64,000 nucleotides of DNA, taken from contig NZ_BJXA01000010.1 of assembly GCF_007990755.1 (NCBI RefSeq), positions 101,066 to 165,065 on the forward strand, in the 5' to 3' direction. Shown here one piece after another: positions 8,935-17,689 of the stretch; the first letter of the stretch is position 1; every line of letters starts with the position of its first letter. The notes under the pieces are model-generated. The model was given only the letters and a program-made list of their open reading frames with translations, had not been told where the DNA came from and searched no databases. This DNA comes from Nocardia ninae NBRC 108245. GTDB taxonomy: Bacteria; Actinomycetota; Actinomycetes; Mycobacteriales; Mycobacteriaceae. Position numbers and translations under genes: made by a program.

Positions 8935-10125
8935 TCATCGCGGCACCTCGGTGCGGGTCGTGCGGCCGACCGCGCGGGGGATCAGCACGCCGGCGGGGTC
9001 GGGGAAGAGCACGCCGACGACCGAGCCTACGGCGGTGTCGACATGCCCGGAGACGTCGGCGGTGATCTGGTCGGCCACACCGTCGATCGCCAGGTGCAGG
9101 CGGGTGGACGCGCCGCGCCAGACGGCGGAGACCACCGTGCCGCGCAGCGCGTCTCGTTCGGAGGTGGCGCCGATCCGCACGGTGTGCGGGCGTACGCACA
9201 GCAGGGCAGGGGAGTCGAGGGCCCAGTTCTCCTGTCCGACACCGGGTGCGGGTGCCTCGGCCCGCAGTGTCCGGTTGCCGACGGTGACCAGCGCCGACCC
9301 GCCCGACAGCCGGTTCACCGTGCAGGACAGCAGGTTCGCGCCGCCGAGGAAGGCCGCGGTGAAGTCGCTGGGTGGCCGCCGCCAGAGGTTCTCGGCGGTG
9401 TCGATATCCACCAGGTGGGCATCGCGCATGACCGCGATCCGGTCGGCGAGCGCGAGCGCCTCGGACTGGTCATGGGTCACGTACAGCATCGCCGTGTCCG
9501 GCAACGCCTTTCGCAGCTGCTGGAGCTCGCCGAGCATGGACTGGCGCAGCTGCGCGTCGAGTGCGGCCAGCGGCTCGTCCAGCAGCAGCACCTTGGGCCG
9601 GATGGCCAGCGCCCTGGCGATAGCGACTCGCTGCTGCTGGCCGCCGGACAGTTCCCTGGGCAGGCGCTGGGCGTAGGCGCCCATGCCGACCATGGCCAGT
9701 GCTTCGGTAACTCGTGCGCCGATCTCGTTGCGCGGCACCCGATGCGACTTCAGTCCGAAAGCGACATTGTCGTGCACACTCATGTGCGGGAACAGCGCAT
9801 ACGACTGCACGACAACGCCGATCCCGCGTTTGGCGGGTGACAGGTCGGTGACGTCGCGCCCGGCCAGCCGGACCGCGCCCGAGGTCGGCCGGACGAATCC
9901 GGCCAGGGCCTTGAGCGCGGTCGACTTGCCGGAACCGCTCGGTCCGAGCAGGGCGACGGTCTCGCCCGCGGCGACGCGCAGCGTGAAATCGGCCAGTGCG
10001 ACAGTGGTTTTGCGGCCGCTGCGGTAGCTGACGCCGACCCGGTCGAACACGATCGCCGGTTCGGCAGCGGCCGGTCGGGACAGGGCGGTGGTGGATGACT
10101 TCGTGAGTGCGTCACCGGTGGACAT
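8935..10125 (-). CDS. Phosphonate-type ABC transporter ATPase (PhnT-like)
   Basis: Cytoplasmic ATPase of 396 residues. It shows Walker A (GPSGSGKST), the Q-loop (VVQSYALFPHMSV), signature LSGGQQQRVAIARAL, Walker B (VLLLDEPLAALD) and the switch His (VTHDQSEALALADR). A C-terminal TOBE-type regulatory domain (VRPHTVRIG, then GTVVSAVWRG) is typical of the iron/polyamine/phosphonate group. ATG 10125 is chosen because AGAGGAG lies seven bases upstream and the ABC domain begins soon after. It energises the two permeases. Confidence 0.85.
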   Translation of the reverse strand: MSTGDALTKSSTTALSRPAAAEPAIVFDRVGVSYRSGRKTTVALADFTLRVAAGETVALLGPSGSGKSTALKALAGFVRPTSGAVRLAGRDVTDLSPAKRGIGVVVQSYALFPHMSVHDNVAFGLKSHRVPRNEIGARVTEALAMVGMGAYAQRLPRELSGGQQQRVAIARALAIRPKVLLLDEPLAALDAQLRQSMLGELQQLRKALPDTAMLYVTHDQSEALALADRIAVMRDAHLVDIDTAENLWRRPPSDFTAAFLGGANLLSCTVNRLSGGSALVTVGNRTLRAEAPAPGVGQENWALDSPALLCVRPHTVRIGATSERDALRGTVVSAVWRGASTRLHLAIDGVADQITADVSGHVDTAVGSVVGVLFPDPAGVLIPRAVGRTTRTEVPR

Positions 10126-10153
10126 GGTCGACTCCTCTGGGGTTGACGGCGTT

Positions 10154-11224
10154 TCAGCTACCGGTGGCCTTCTGGTAGGCCGCCAGATCGCCGTCGAGGT
10201 CGGTGAGCACCGTGTTCCAGTCGACCGGCAGCAGTTCGACGCCCTGCAGCAGCGAGCTCGGCGACGGTCCCGATCCGGCCGGGGCATCACGCAGTTCCGC
10301 GCGGGCGGGCACCGCGAAAGCGTCCGAGCCCAGCGACTTCTGCGCCTCGGCCGAGAGCAGGAACTCCATCAGTTTCTTGGCGTCGTCCTTATGCGGGGCG
10401 CCCTTGGCCAGACCCATCACGTAGGGGACGGCGACGGTCGACTTCTTGCCGTCGGCGGCGGCCGGGAAGAAGACGCTGAACTTCGCGCCCTTCTCCTTGA
10501 TGGTGGTCAGGTTCATCTGCACGTCACCGTTGGCGATGCTCAGCTCACCCTTGTCGACCTTGGCCTGCAGCTTGCCCGTCGACGAGGACGGCCCGACATT
10601 GTTGGCCTGCAGCTTGTTCAGGTAGTCCAGCGCGCCCTGCTTACCGAGCAGCTTCTGCAACAGGATCAGCACGGCGGTGCCGTCACCGGCCTGGCCCGGC
10701 GTCGAATACTGCAGCTTGCCTTTGAAGTCCGGCTTCAGCAGGTCGTCCCAGGTGATCGCGGTGGTGTCGACCGAAGGGTTGGCGATGAAGCACAGGTAGT
10801 TGTTGGCCAGGGTGACGTATTTGCCCTCGGCATCCTTGTCGGCGGCCGGGACCGCGCTGGTGTCGACGCCGCTATCCTGAAGCAGGCCACTGGCTTTGGC
10901 CTTCTGGATGAACGGCGGCAGCGTGACGACCACGTCGGCCTGCGGGTTGGCCTGCTCCTTGTCGACCCGGTTGACCACCTCGCCGGAGCCCGCCTCGACC
11001 AGGTTGACCGCGATGCCGGTCTGCTGCTGGAACGCCGCGAACTGGGTCTGGTACCAGCTGCCGACACCGTCGGCGGAGTAGACCGTGACGGTCTTGCCGC
11101 TCGTGCTCTCGGTGCCGGTGCCACCACAGGCGGCGGTGGCGGCGACCGCAGTGGCGGTGGCGAAGAGCAACGCGGTGCGGGCGAGGGTGCGCGCCAGGCG
11201 AGCCGGCGGGTACGAAGTACGCAC
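10154..11224 (-). CDS. Phosphonate ABC transporter substrate-binding lipoprotein (PhnS-like)
   Basis: Extracytoplasmic binding lipoprotein of 356 residues. A type II signal with lipobox AATAAC places the lipidated cysteine at residue 33. The mature part is a periplasmic-binding-protein type 2 fold (VTVYSADGVGSWYQTQFAAFQQQTG, then ADVVVTLPPFIQKAK), as in aminoethylphosphonate and Fe(III) binding proteins. The operon position between the degradative enzymes and the ATPase supports phosphonate as ligand. The exact ligand cannot be told from sequence. Confidence 0.8.
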   Translation of the reverse strand: MRTSYPPARLARTLARTALLFATATAVAATAACGGTGTESTSGKTVTVYSADGVGSWYQTQFAAFQQQTGIAVNLVEAGSGEVVNRVDKEQANPQADVVVTLPPFIQKAKASGLLQDSGVDTSAVPAADKDAEGKYVTLANNYLCFIANPSVDTTAITWDDLLKPDFKGKLQYSTPGQAGDGTAVLILLQKLLGKQGALDYLNKLQANNVGPSSSTGKLQAKVDKGELSIANGDVQMNLTTIKEKGAKFSVFFPAAADGKKSTVAVPYVMGLAKGAPHKDDAKKLMEFLLSAEAQKSLGSDAFAVPARAELRDAPAGSGPSPSSLLQGVELLPVDWNTVLTDLDGDLAAYQKATGS

Positions 11225-11295
11225 GATGACTACAACTTTCGGTTCGTGAGGAGTGTCGGAGTCGAAGGGGTTTATCCGGCGGCTGCCGGAACGGT

Positions 11296-11985
11296 TCAGC
11301 GGTGCTCGGCGAGCACCAGTTCGGCGAACTCGACGACCGACGGCACGACGTGGGTCGCGCCTGCCGCGCGCAGCTGCGCTTCGTTGTGGGCACCGGTGAG
11401 CGTGCCCGCGACGATGCGGGCGCCCGCGGCGAGGCCGGTGGCGATGTCGCTGGTCGTATCGCCCAGCACCGCAACACGATCCACGGCGTCGGCGTGCAAG
11501 CGGAGCAGCGCGGTGAGGACCATGTCGGGGTAGGGGCGGCCACGCCCGGCGTCCGAGGGGGCCAGGGTCAGGTCGGCGATGTCGGTCCAGCCCAGCGCGT
11601 TCAGCAGCCGGTCCTGGGTGGTCCGGCTGAATCCGGTGGTCAGTGCGACCCGCACACCGGCGCCACGCAACTTGTTGATCGCTTCGGCGGCACCAGGAAT
11701 CGGCGTGATCTCGACTTCTTCGATCAGCGCATCGTAAGCGGACTCGAAGGCCCGGTTGGCTTCCTGCGCGCGCTCTTCGTCGCCGAGCAGGGCACGGAAT
11801 ACCGCGATCTTGGACTGGCCCATCGTGTCCAGCACGTACTGCCGGGCCTCCTCGCGTTCCGGTCCGTCCGCCGCGATGCCCGCTGCGGTGGCGGCGGCCT
11901 CGAAGGCGCGCAGGACCAGCCCGCCGTCGGCGACGGTGGTGCCCGCCATGTCCAGGACGACTAGTTGAATGGTGTTGTCGGACAC
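11296..11985 (-). CDS. Phosphonatase-like HAD hydrolase (PhnX-related)
   Basis: HAD-superfamily enzyme of 229 residues closest to phosphonoacetaldehyde hydrolase, which breaks the C-P bond. The nucleophile motif LDMAGTT (Asp12) has the Ala typical of this clade. MGQSK carries a lysine (Lys59) at the Schiff-base position of phosphonatase. The C-terminal motif is GDTTSDIATGLAAG. The family recalled as TIGR03351 lies next to FAD oxidases rather than PhnW, as here. GTG 11985 has GAGG six bases upstream; GTG 11997 overlaps the preceding stop and is the alternative start. Confidence 0.8.
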   Translation of the reverse strand: MSDNTIQLVVLDMAGTTVADGGLVLRAFEAAATAAGIAADGPEREEARQYVLDTMGQSKIAVFRALLGDEERAQEANRAFESAYDALIEEVEITPIPGAAEAINKLRGAGVRVALTTGFSRTTQDRLLNALGWTDIADLTLAPSDAGRGRPYPDMVLTALLRLHADAVDRVAVLGDTTSDIATGLAAGARIVAGTLTGAHNEAQLRAAGATHVVPSVVEFAELVLAEHR

Positions 11986-11993
11986 TGCAATCC

Positions 11994-13121
11994 TCACAAG
12001 TTCAGCAGGTCGGCGGTGTGCTCGCCGAGTGCGGGGCCGAGGGTCATGCCGCGGCCGCCGGGGCCGGTGATCACCCAGATGTGCGCGCCCGCCGCGGCGC
12101 GAGTGACGATCGCGGCCGGGTCGATGCTCTGGCTGTACACGCCGGCCCAGCGCCGAACCACCTGCGGCAGTTTGCGTCCGAGCAGTTCCTCGGTGACCGC
12201 GGTGAGGTGCTCGTAGGGCGCCTCGTCCACGTCGAAGGCGAACGGCTCGTCGTATTCGTGGGTGTCGCCGATGGTGAGCCCGCCGTGCAACCGCTGCACG
12301 CAGAGCAACTGCATCTTGTGCTCGGCGGCGGTGGCCGACTGGGACTGCTCTCGGTTCAGCGTGTCCACCTCGTCACCCGCGAAGCCCGGGTAGTAGCGGA
12401 AGCTGTCGCCGTCGGCGATGGCGGTGGTGAGCGGTTCGCCGAGCGGCGCGGTCTGCATCATCTGCAATCGGACTCGGCGCACCGGCAGATCCTCGACCAG
12501 CTCGCGGGTCAACCCGCTGTGTGCCGCGCCGGGGCAGACCAGCGCCAGATCGGCCTCGAAGCGGCGGCCCTGGTCGTCGAGCACGGTGGCGCCGGTGGCG
12601 GTGTCGAGGACCGACCTGGCCTCGGTGGCCGCGTGGAAGGTGTATCGGCCGGTGGCGGCCAGGTAGGCGCGCAGCGCGGGCAGCGCCTGGCGCGACTCGA
12701 CCGCGGCGTCGGTCGAACAGTGCAGTCCGGCAAGGAATTTCCCGCGCAGTGCGGGGTTGACCGCGCGCACCCGGTCGGGATCGAGCAGCTCGAAGCCGCG
12801 GGTCTCGGCGGTCGGTCCGGCCGCGGCTTTCTCGGCGACGGCGAGTTCGGCGGGGGTACGCACCAGGGTGATCGATCCGGCGGGACGGAATCCGACGGCG
12901 GGGACCTTGCCGCCGATCTCCTCCCACAGTTCCCGCGAGCGCATCGTCAGCTCCAGTTCGGCGGCGGAGCGCCCGGAAACCCAGACCAGGCCGAAGTTGC
13001 GGACCGTGGCGCCGCGGGCCTCGGTCTCCCGCTCCAACTGCACCACTTCGTGACCGCGGCGGACGGCGGCCAAGGCGTGTGCGGTGCCGAGGATTCCACC
13101 TCCGATGATGACCAATCGCAT
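11994..13121 (-). CDS. FAD-dependent oxidoreductase of phosphonate catabolism (TIGR03364-like)
   Basis: DAO/glycine-oxidase-fold flavoenzyme. It has an N-terminal dinucleotide motif (VIIGGGILGTAHALAAVRRGH) and a C-terminal GPGGRGMTLGPALGEHTA loop typical of D-amino-acid-oxidase relatives. This subgroup is found beside phosphonatase-like HAD enzymes. It is thought to oxidise an aminoethylphosphonate-type amine to the aldehyde that the HAD enzyme cleaves; the substrate here is inferred. First gene of the operon, about 20 bases from operator 1. Starts at 13121, 13130 or 13139 are all possible. Confidence 0.8.
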   Translation of the reverse strand: MRLVIIGGGILGTAHALAAVRRGHEVVQLERETEARGATVRNFGLVWVSGRSAAELELTMRSRELWEEIGGKVPAVGFRPAGSITLVRTPAELAVAEKAAAGPTAETRGFELLDPDRVRAVNPALRGKFLAGLHCSTDAAVESRQALPALRAYLAATGRYTFHAATEARSVLDTATGATVLDDQGRRFEADLALVCPGAAHSGLTRELVEDLPVRRVRLQMMQTAPLGEPLTTAIADGDSFRYYPGFAGDEVDTLNREQSQSATAAEHKMQLLCVQRLHGGLTIGDTHEYDEPFAFDVDEAPYEHLTAVTEELLGRKLPQVVRRWAGVYSQSIDPAAIVTRAAAGAHIWVITGPGGRGMTLGPALGEHTADLLNL

Positions 13122-13138
13122 GGACCTCATGGTGCACA

Positions 13139-13152
13139 TTGGTCTAGACCAA
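13139..13152. promoter_or_regulatory. PhnF-type operator 1
   Basis: Perfect 14-bp palindrome TTGGTCTAGACCAA at the start of the phosphonate operon. It matches the TGGTATAGACCA-type box that I recall for mycobacterial PhnF. Centre-to-centre distance to operator 2 is 47 bp. Confidence 0.85.
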
Positions 13153-13183
13153 GCGGTGTTGCCTGTGCGAACGCCAGGTTAAT

Positions 13184-13201
13184 AATTGGTATAGACCAAT
13201 T
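13184..13201. promoter_or_regulatory. PhnF-type operator 2
   Basis: Palindrome AATTGGTATAGACCAATT, 19 bases upstream of the regulator start. It is the same box as operator 1 with A for C in the centre, and implies autoregulation. Confidence 0.85.
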
Positions 13202-13219
13202 GCGGGTAGGCTGTGCCGC

Positions 13220-13990
13220 ATGGAAGCAACGGAGGTCGGTGCCGACGTGGCGCCCGGCGACACGCGTGGCGGGCGAGCCGAATTCACGCTGCCCGACCGG
13301 CTGCCGAAGTCGTACCGCGTGCGCACCGAACTCGAGACGATCCTGCGTGATCTGAACGAGGGCGATCCGGTTCCGTCCGAACGTGACCTGGCGGTCCGCT
13401 TCGAGGTCGCGCGGGAGACCGTTCGCCAAGCATTGCGAGATCTTTTGGTGGAAGGCCGGATTCGCAGGCAGGGCCGAGGAACCGTGGTCTCCCGGCCCAA
13501 AATGGTGCAGCCGCTGTCGCTTCGCTCCTACACCGAAGGCGCCATCAGCTACGGCCGCGTCCCCGGTCGCCTGCTCGTCAGCTGGGACGACGTCCCGGCC
13601 GACCCCGACACCGCCCGCGATCTCGCTGTGCCCGTGGGCACTTCGGTCATGCACCTGGAGCGCGTCCTGCTCGCCGACGGCGAACGCATCGGCCTGGAGA
13701 GCACCTTCCTGCCGCTGCACCGCTTCGCCGACCTGCGCACCACCTACGACCCGAGCACCTCGCTGTACGCGGCGGTGCGCGGGTCCGGCGTGATCTTCGG
13801 CCAGGCCACGGAACGCATCGAAACGGTCCTCGCCTCCCCCCGCGAGGCCGCACTCCTCGAATGCACTACGGCCCTACCGCTTTTGCTGCTGCACCGCCGT
13901 AGCCTCGACGCCGCAGGCGACCCGATCGAGCGCGTCCGCGGCCTCTACCGCGGCGACCGCATCGCCTTCGAGGCGCACCTCACCCAGTAG
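13220..13990 (+). CDS. GntR/HutC-family repressor of phosphonate uptake (PhnF-like)
   Basis: Regulator of 256 residues. The N-terminal winged helix (VPSERDLAVRFEVARETVRQALRDLL, residues about 52-77, then GRIRRQGRGTVV) binds DNA. The C-terminal UTRA effector domain is of HutC type (LRSYTEGAISYGR to the end). It is divergent from the phosphonate operon, with two matching palindromic operators in the shared 98-bp region, so it very likely represses both its own gene and the operon. The last 85 bp of the gene region are duplicated at 16413-16497. Confidence 0.88.
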   Translation: MEATEVGADVAPGDTRGGRAEFTLPDRLPKSYRVRTELETILRDLNEGDPVPSERDLAVRFEVARETVRQALRDLLVEGRIRRQGRGTVVSRPKMVQPLSLRSYTEGAISYGRVPGRLLVSWDDVPADPDTARDLAVPVGTSVMHLERVLLADGERIGLESTFLPLHRFADLRTTYDPSTSLYAAVRGSGVIFGQATERIETVLASPREAALLECTTALPLLLLHRRSLDAAGDPIERVRGLYRGDRIAFEAHLTQ

Positions 13991-13994
13991 CTCA
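13910..13994. repeat. Direct repeat, left copy (3' end of GntR gene)
   Basis: 85 bp covering the last 27 codons of the regulator gene, its stop and four bases beyond. The same 85 bp recur at 16413-16497 with three mismatches. Confidence 0.9.
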
Positions 13995-14009
13995 CGCCGA
14001 TGGCCGCCG

Positions 14010-14873
14010 TCAGACGGGAAGCAATCGGCCCATCGAGTGGATTTCGTTCACATCGGCGCCGGTGATGAAGGACCAAGGAGCTGTGAAGAAACCGTTCTTG
14101 CCCCAGTTCGGGCCCCATGAATTCTCGACTGTCACGCCTTTCGCGTCGTAGGCGACGATGGTGACCTCGTGGCCGCCGAGGATTTTCTCGCGGGCCGATG
14201 GGTTGTAGTTGTCATTGGTGCTGTCCAGGGCTTCGAAGCTTTCCCTGGCGTCGAAGCCGAAGGGGACCGGCAGGCCGGATGCGATCGCCTTCTTGATGTT
14301 GGTGACGATATCGCCCTTGGTGAGATCCTGTGCTCCGGACAGTTTGTAGTGGGTGGCGTTCGCGCGTTCCGCGGCGTCGGGCTGGGTCGTGTAGTCGAAA
14401 TCGCCCTGCCAGTAGTCGGATTTGGTGTCGATGCCCTGCTGCTGTTCCAGCGGCAACGCGACTCCGGCGTAGGTGCCCTGATCGTTGCCTTGCGCGATCT
14501 GCGCGTAGATGAACATCGGGGCCATCGGATCGCCTGCGATCTGCTGCTCGTTCATCAGCACCCCGTACCCGGTATATCCGGTCGCCCAGGTGACGCACGA
14601 TCCGACCGGCCCCTGATCGCCTGCGGGTAAAGCGTACTGGCGCAGCGAATATGCGGCCGGTGGTGCACCGGCCGCGCCCAGTTGAACCGGCAGCGCCGAA
14701 CCGACGGTGGTGTCTCGGCCGAGGCTGTCGTGCGCGGCCGCGCGGTCGAGTCCGAACGCGTGGTGCTTGATCTGCGGCGAGGGTGCGTCCGGGGCGGCGT
14801 GCGCGGTACCGGTCACCGCGAGGCTGGTTCCAAGGATGGATACGAAAGCGGTGGACAAGCGCGAATAGTGCAA
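14010..14873 (-). CDS. Secreted papain-family (C1) cysteine peptidase
   Basis: Exported peptidase of 287 residues. A signal peptide (residues about 1-27, ending GTAHAA) precedes a C1A-like catalytic domain: oxyanion Gln87 and catalytic Cys93 (DQGPVGSCVTWATGYTGYG), His235 (GGHEVTIVAYD) and Asn251 (VENSWGPNWG). TTG at 14873 is chosen because AGGAGGAA lies just upstream and the signal peptide follows directly; the ATG at 14948 would put 25 unlikely residues in front. There is little sequence for an inhibitory propeptide. It lies inside the segment flanked by the direct repeats and is divergent from the second peptidase gene. Confidence 0.8.
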   Translation of the reverse strand: MHYSRLSTAFVSILGTSLAVTGTAHAAPDAPSPQIKHHAFGLDRAAAHDSLGRDTTVGSALPVQLGAAGAPPAAYSLRQYALPAGDQGPVGSCVTWATGYTGYGVLMNEQQIAGDPMAPMFIYAQIAQGNDQGTYAGVALPLEQQQGIDTKSDYWQGDFDYTTQPDAAERANATHYKLSGAQDLTKGDIVTNIKKAIASGLPVPFGFDARESFEALDSTNDNYNPSAREKILGGHEVTIVAYDAKGVTVENSWGPNWGKNGFFTAPWSFITGADVNEIHSMGRLLPV

Positions 14874-15129
14874 GGTTCCTCCTGCTGAGCCCCATGATCC
14901 ATCACTTCCGGATGGAATGATCGGTGAACTGAACAGGGAGTGTTCCACGGCATTTCGGCGACGACTAGATAAAAGTCATCCTGATTCATTTAAGTCGCGG
15001 TTAACGGCGGTGTCGCACAAGTAAATTCACCCAAGTCGCCCACTTGCACTGTGATTCGATACGGTGGTATTGCGGCCGAGGGCGCGGATATGTACCGTGC
15101 GATGGTATTTCCGCTCGGAAGGATGAGAT

Positions 15130-15780
15130 GTGACGTCGAAATGGAAGCTGTGCTGCCTGGTCTCGATGTTCCTCGCCTTCGCACTGCACGGCTCCGCCGT
15201 CGCCGAGCCGGGACCCGCCGAGTGGGATGCCGCCGGGCATTCCTACGGTTTGGTGGTGACGCCGAACCTGCCTCGGGTTCCGGAACCTCGCGCCGCCGCC
15301 TTCGGTGCGCGAACCCTGCCGTATCTCCAGCAGACCCAGATCGCGGATCAGTGGTGCTGGGCCGCCGACGGCTCGTCGATAGCCACGTATCTGCACCGGC
15401 CGATCAGCCAGAATCAGTACTGCGCACTGGTACACGGCGTCAGCACCGAGGGCGCCTGCCCAGATGAGGAGGCGTCGCTCGAGCAGATCGCGTCCGCTTT
15501 CCGAGGGATCGGTTTCGCCGCGGCCGTCGGTGCGCCGTTGTCGATGGCCAAGGTCATCGATGAGATCTCGGCCGATCGGCCGATCCTCACCGGCATCGCG
15601 TGGACGGCAGGCGGCGGGCACGCGCAGGTGATCTACGGCTTCGACACCGATGCGGGCACCGTCACCTACGGGGATCCCTGGCCCACCTCGCGGCGCAGCG
15701 TCACACAGTCGCTCGACTCCTACACCCGGAATTCGGACTGGACGTGGTTCGGCGAGGATTACGGCATCGCACTCCGATGA
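15130..15780 (+). CDS. Secreted papain-like cysteine protease (AvrRpt2/C39-like)
   Basis: Exported protein of 216 residues with signal peptide (about 1-25). The catalytic domain shows the QWCWAA motif with Cys76, His164 (GGGHAQVIYGFD) and Asp182 (VTYGDPWP), as in C70/C39-type papain-like proteases. GTG 15130 has GGA nine bases upstream. The stop overlaps the ATG of the following lipoprotein gene, so the two are translationally coupled. Substrate unknown. Confidence 0.75.
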   Translation: MTSKWKLCCLVSMFLAFALHGSAVAEPGPAEWDAAGHSYGLVVTPNLPRVPEPRAAAFGARTLPYLQQTQIADQWCWAADGSSIATYLHRPISQNQYCALVHGVSTEGACPDEEASLEQIASAFRGIGFAAAVGAPLSMAKVIDEISADRPILTGIAWTAGGGHAQVIYGFDTDAGTVTYGDPWPTSRRSVTQSLDSYTRNSDWTWFGEDYGIALR

Positions 15781-16364
15781 GTGGATCGGTCCTGCGCATC
15801 GCGATCGGGCTCTTAGTTGTTGGTCTGGGCCTGTCGGGGTGTGCGGATCGCGGTGCACCCGCGACGGTGTGGGAGAGCGAGCCGGACGGCAGTGCCATCG
15901 ACAGCGCGATCGACACTCCGGCGGCGCAGCGTCTCGTCGGATCGTTCCTTCGATCGTCGGGTGCGTCGAATGATGTTGCGGCCATGGCACTTCAGCGAGT
16001 CGGCGCCCCGGTTATGGTGTATGCGACCTACCCGTCGTCCGCTGACGATCCCGGACACTCCCTCGAGCGCGCCGGGATCGAGTCCTACATCGCGGTGCCG
16101 GTTCGGGTGGCCGGGCGCAATGCCGCCGACACGTTGCAGTTGGAACCGTTGCCACCGTATCTGCCACGGGCGATGGCAACGGGGGTAGAGGAGACGAGCC
16201 GGCCACGTGCCGCCGGTGCGCGACTGCTGCTCGATTACCCGACCCATACCTGGTTCGGCTGGACGCGAACCCAAGTTGCCGTGATCTCCTCGGAAAAGAC
16301 CCCCGCGTTGGCAGGCAAAGAACTCAACGCCGAGGCCTTCTATGCCTGGCTCCGAACCCGCTGA
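15777..16364 (+). CDS. Lipoprotein of unknown function, coupled to papain-like protease
   Basis: Protein of 195 residues with type II signal and lipobox GLSGC (Cys22). The rest resembles no family I recognise. It overlaps the preceding protease gene by ATGA, so the products are probably used together at the cell surface, perhaps as a protease with its membrane-anchored partner or inhibitor; this is inference only. Confidence 0.65.
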   Translation: MSGSVLRIAIGLLVVGLGLSGCADRGAPATVWESEPDGSAIDSAIDTPAAQRLVGSFLRSSGASNDVAAMALQRVGAPVMVYATYPSSADDPGHSLERAGIESYIAVPVRVAGRNAADTLQLEPLPPYLPRAMATGVEETSRPRAAGARLLLDYPTHTWFGWTRTQVAVISSEKTPALAGKELNAEAFYAWLRTR

Positions 16365-16412
16365 CCCGCCGAGTCGTTCGCGCGCCGCGCAACCAACTGT
16401 TGGATTTCCAGT

Positions 16413-16497
16413 GCCGCAGGCGATCCGATCGAGCGCGTCCGCGGCCGCTACCGCGGCGACCGGATCGCCTTCGAGGCGCACCTCACCCAGTAGCTCA
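16413..16497. repeat. Direct repeat, right copy (remnant of GntR gene 3' end)
   Basis: 82 of 85 bases match 13910-13994. It encodes GDPIERVRGRYRGDRIAFEAH and the stop but has no gene in front, so it is a gene remnant. Its right end contains the stop codon of the LLM gene on the other strand. Confidence 0.9.
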
Positions 16498-17505
16498 GCG
16501 CACCTGCGGGGCTACCTTCTCGCCCAGCAATTCGATGTTGTGCAGGACCTTTTCGTGCGGGAGGGTGCCGACGCTGGTGTGCAGCATGAAGCGGTCGAGG
16601 CCGAGGGTGTCGCGGATGTCGGCGACCTTTTCGGCGACGTAGTCGGGGGTGCCGACGAACAGCGAACCCTCCTTGGAGCGCAGGGCCTCGAATTGCGGGC
16701 GGGTCATGGGGCCCCAGCCGCGTTCGCGGCCGATGACGCTCATGGCGAGTGCGTAGGGCTCGTAGAAGTCGGCGACGGCTTGTTCGTCGGTGTCGGCGAT
16801 ATAGCCGTGGGCGTGCACCGCCACCGGCTGCTTCTCGTGGCCGCCTTCGGCGAGGGCGCGGTGGTACAGCTCGACCAGCGGCTTGAACCGGGCGGGCTGA
16901 CCACCGATGATCGCGATGGCCAACGGAAGTCCGAGCAGTCCGGCGCGGACCACCGACTCGGGGCTGCCGCCGACCGCGATCCACACCGGCAGCGGCCGGT
17001 TGTCGGTGCGCGGGTAGACGATGGCATCACGCAGCGGTGCACGGAACTTGCCGGACCAGGTGACCGGCTCGTCCTCGCGCAGGTGCAGCAGCAGCGCCAG
17101 CTTCTCCTCGAAGAGCTCGTCGTAGTCGGACAGGTTGTAGCCGAACAGCGGAAAGCTTTCCGTGAAGGACCCGCGCCCGGCCATCAGCTCGGCGCGCCCT
17201 TTGGACAGTCCGTCCAGCGTCGCGAAATCCTGGTACACGCGTACCGGATCATCGGAGCTCAGTACGGTGACCGCGCTGGTCAGCTGGATCTTCTCGGTGC
17301 GCGCCGCGATGGCGGCCAGCACCAGCGCGGGGGAGGAGGCGGCGAAATCCTTGCGGTGGTGTTCGCCGACGCCGTAGACGTCGAGTCCGGCCCGCTCGGC
17401 GGCGACGGCCTCCTCGACCACCTCACGCAACCGCTCGCCCGCGGTAGGTGCGGGGCGGTCGCCGACGGGGTACAGCTCGGCGAAGGTCGTGAGTCCCAAT
17501 TCCAC
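16495..17505 (-). CDS. LLM-class flavin-dependent oxidoreductase
   Basis: Luciferase-like TIM-barrel monooxygenase of 336 residues (FMN or F420 dependent). Family features: [58 protein letters not shown] and [22 protein letters not shown] 17505 is preferred because AGAGG lies about eight bases upstream and the domain starts at once ([11 protein letters not shown]). Substrate unknown. It is convergent with the peptidase segment and divergent from map. Confidence 0.8.
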   Translation of the reverse strand: MELGLTTFAELYPVGDRPAPTAGERLREVVEEAVAAERAGLDVYGVGEHHRKDFAASSPALVLAAIAARTEKIQLTSAVTVLSSDDPVRVYQDFATLDGLSKGRAELMAGRGSFTESFPLFGYNLSDYDELFEEKLALLLHLREDEPVTWSGKFRAPLRDAIVYPRTDNRPLPVWIAVGGSPESVVRAGLLGLPLAIAIIGGQPARFKPLVELYHRALAEGGHEKQPVAVHAHGYIADTDEQAVADFYEPYALAMSVIGRERGWGPMTRPQFEALRSKEGSLFVGTPDYVAEKVADIRDTLGLDRFMLHTSVGTLPHEKVLHNIELLGEKVAPQVR

Positions 17506-17689
17506 GGTCGAGCCTCTTTCCTCAGTAGTGTCGATGTCAACCAATACCGTAAACGGACCATGGTCCGCAGGTATTCCGCGTGCCCTTCGGCGCCGATCAG
17601 AGTCGGCTGTGCCGTGCGTCGGCCGGGCGCTGCGCCGCCGTGTCGGTCCGGCGCTGCCGCAGCGCGCGCCATCCGATTACTCTGTTCGC

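Noticed and set aside
13910-16497. Insertion sequence between the direct repeats
   Set aside because: No transposase, no terminal inverted repeats, and an 85-bp duplication is too long for a transposition target site.
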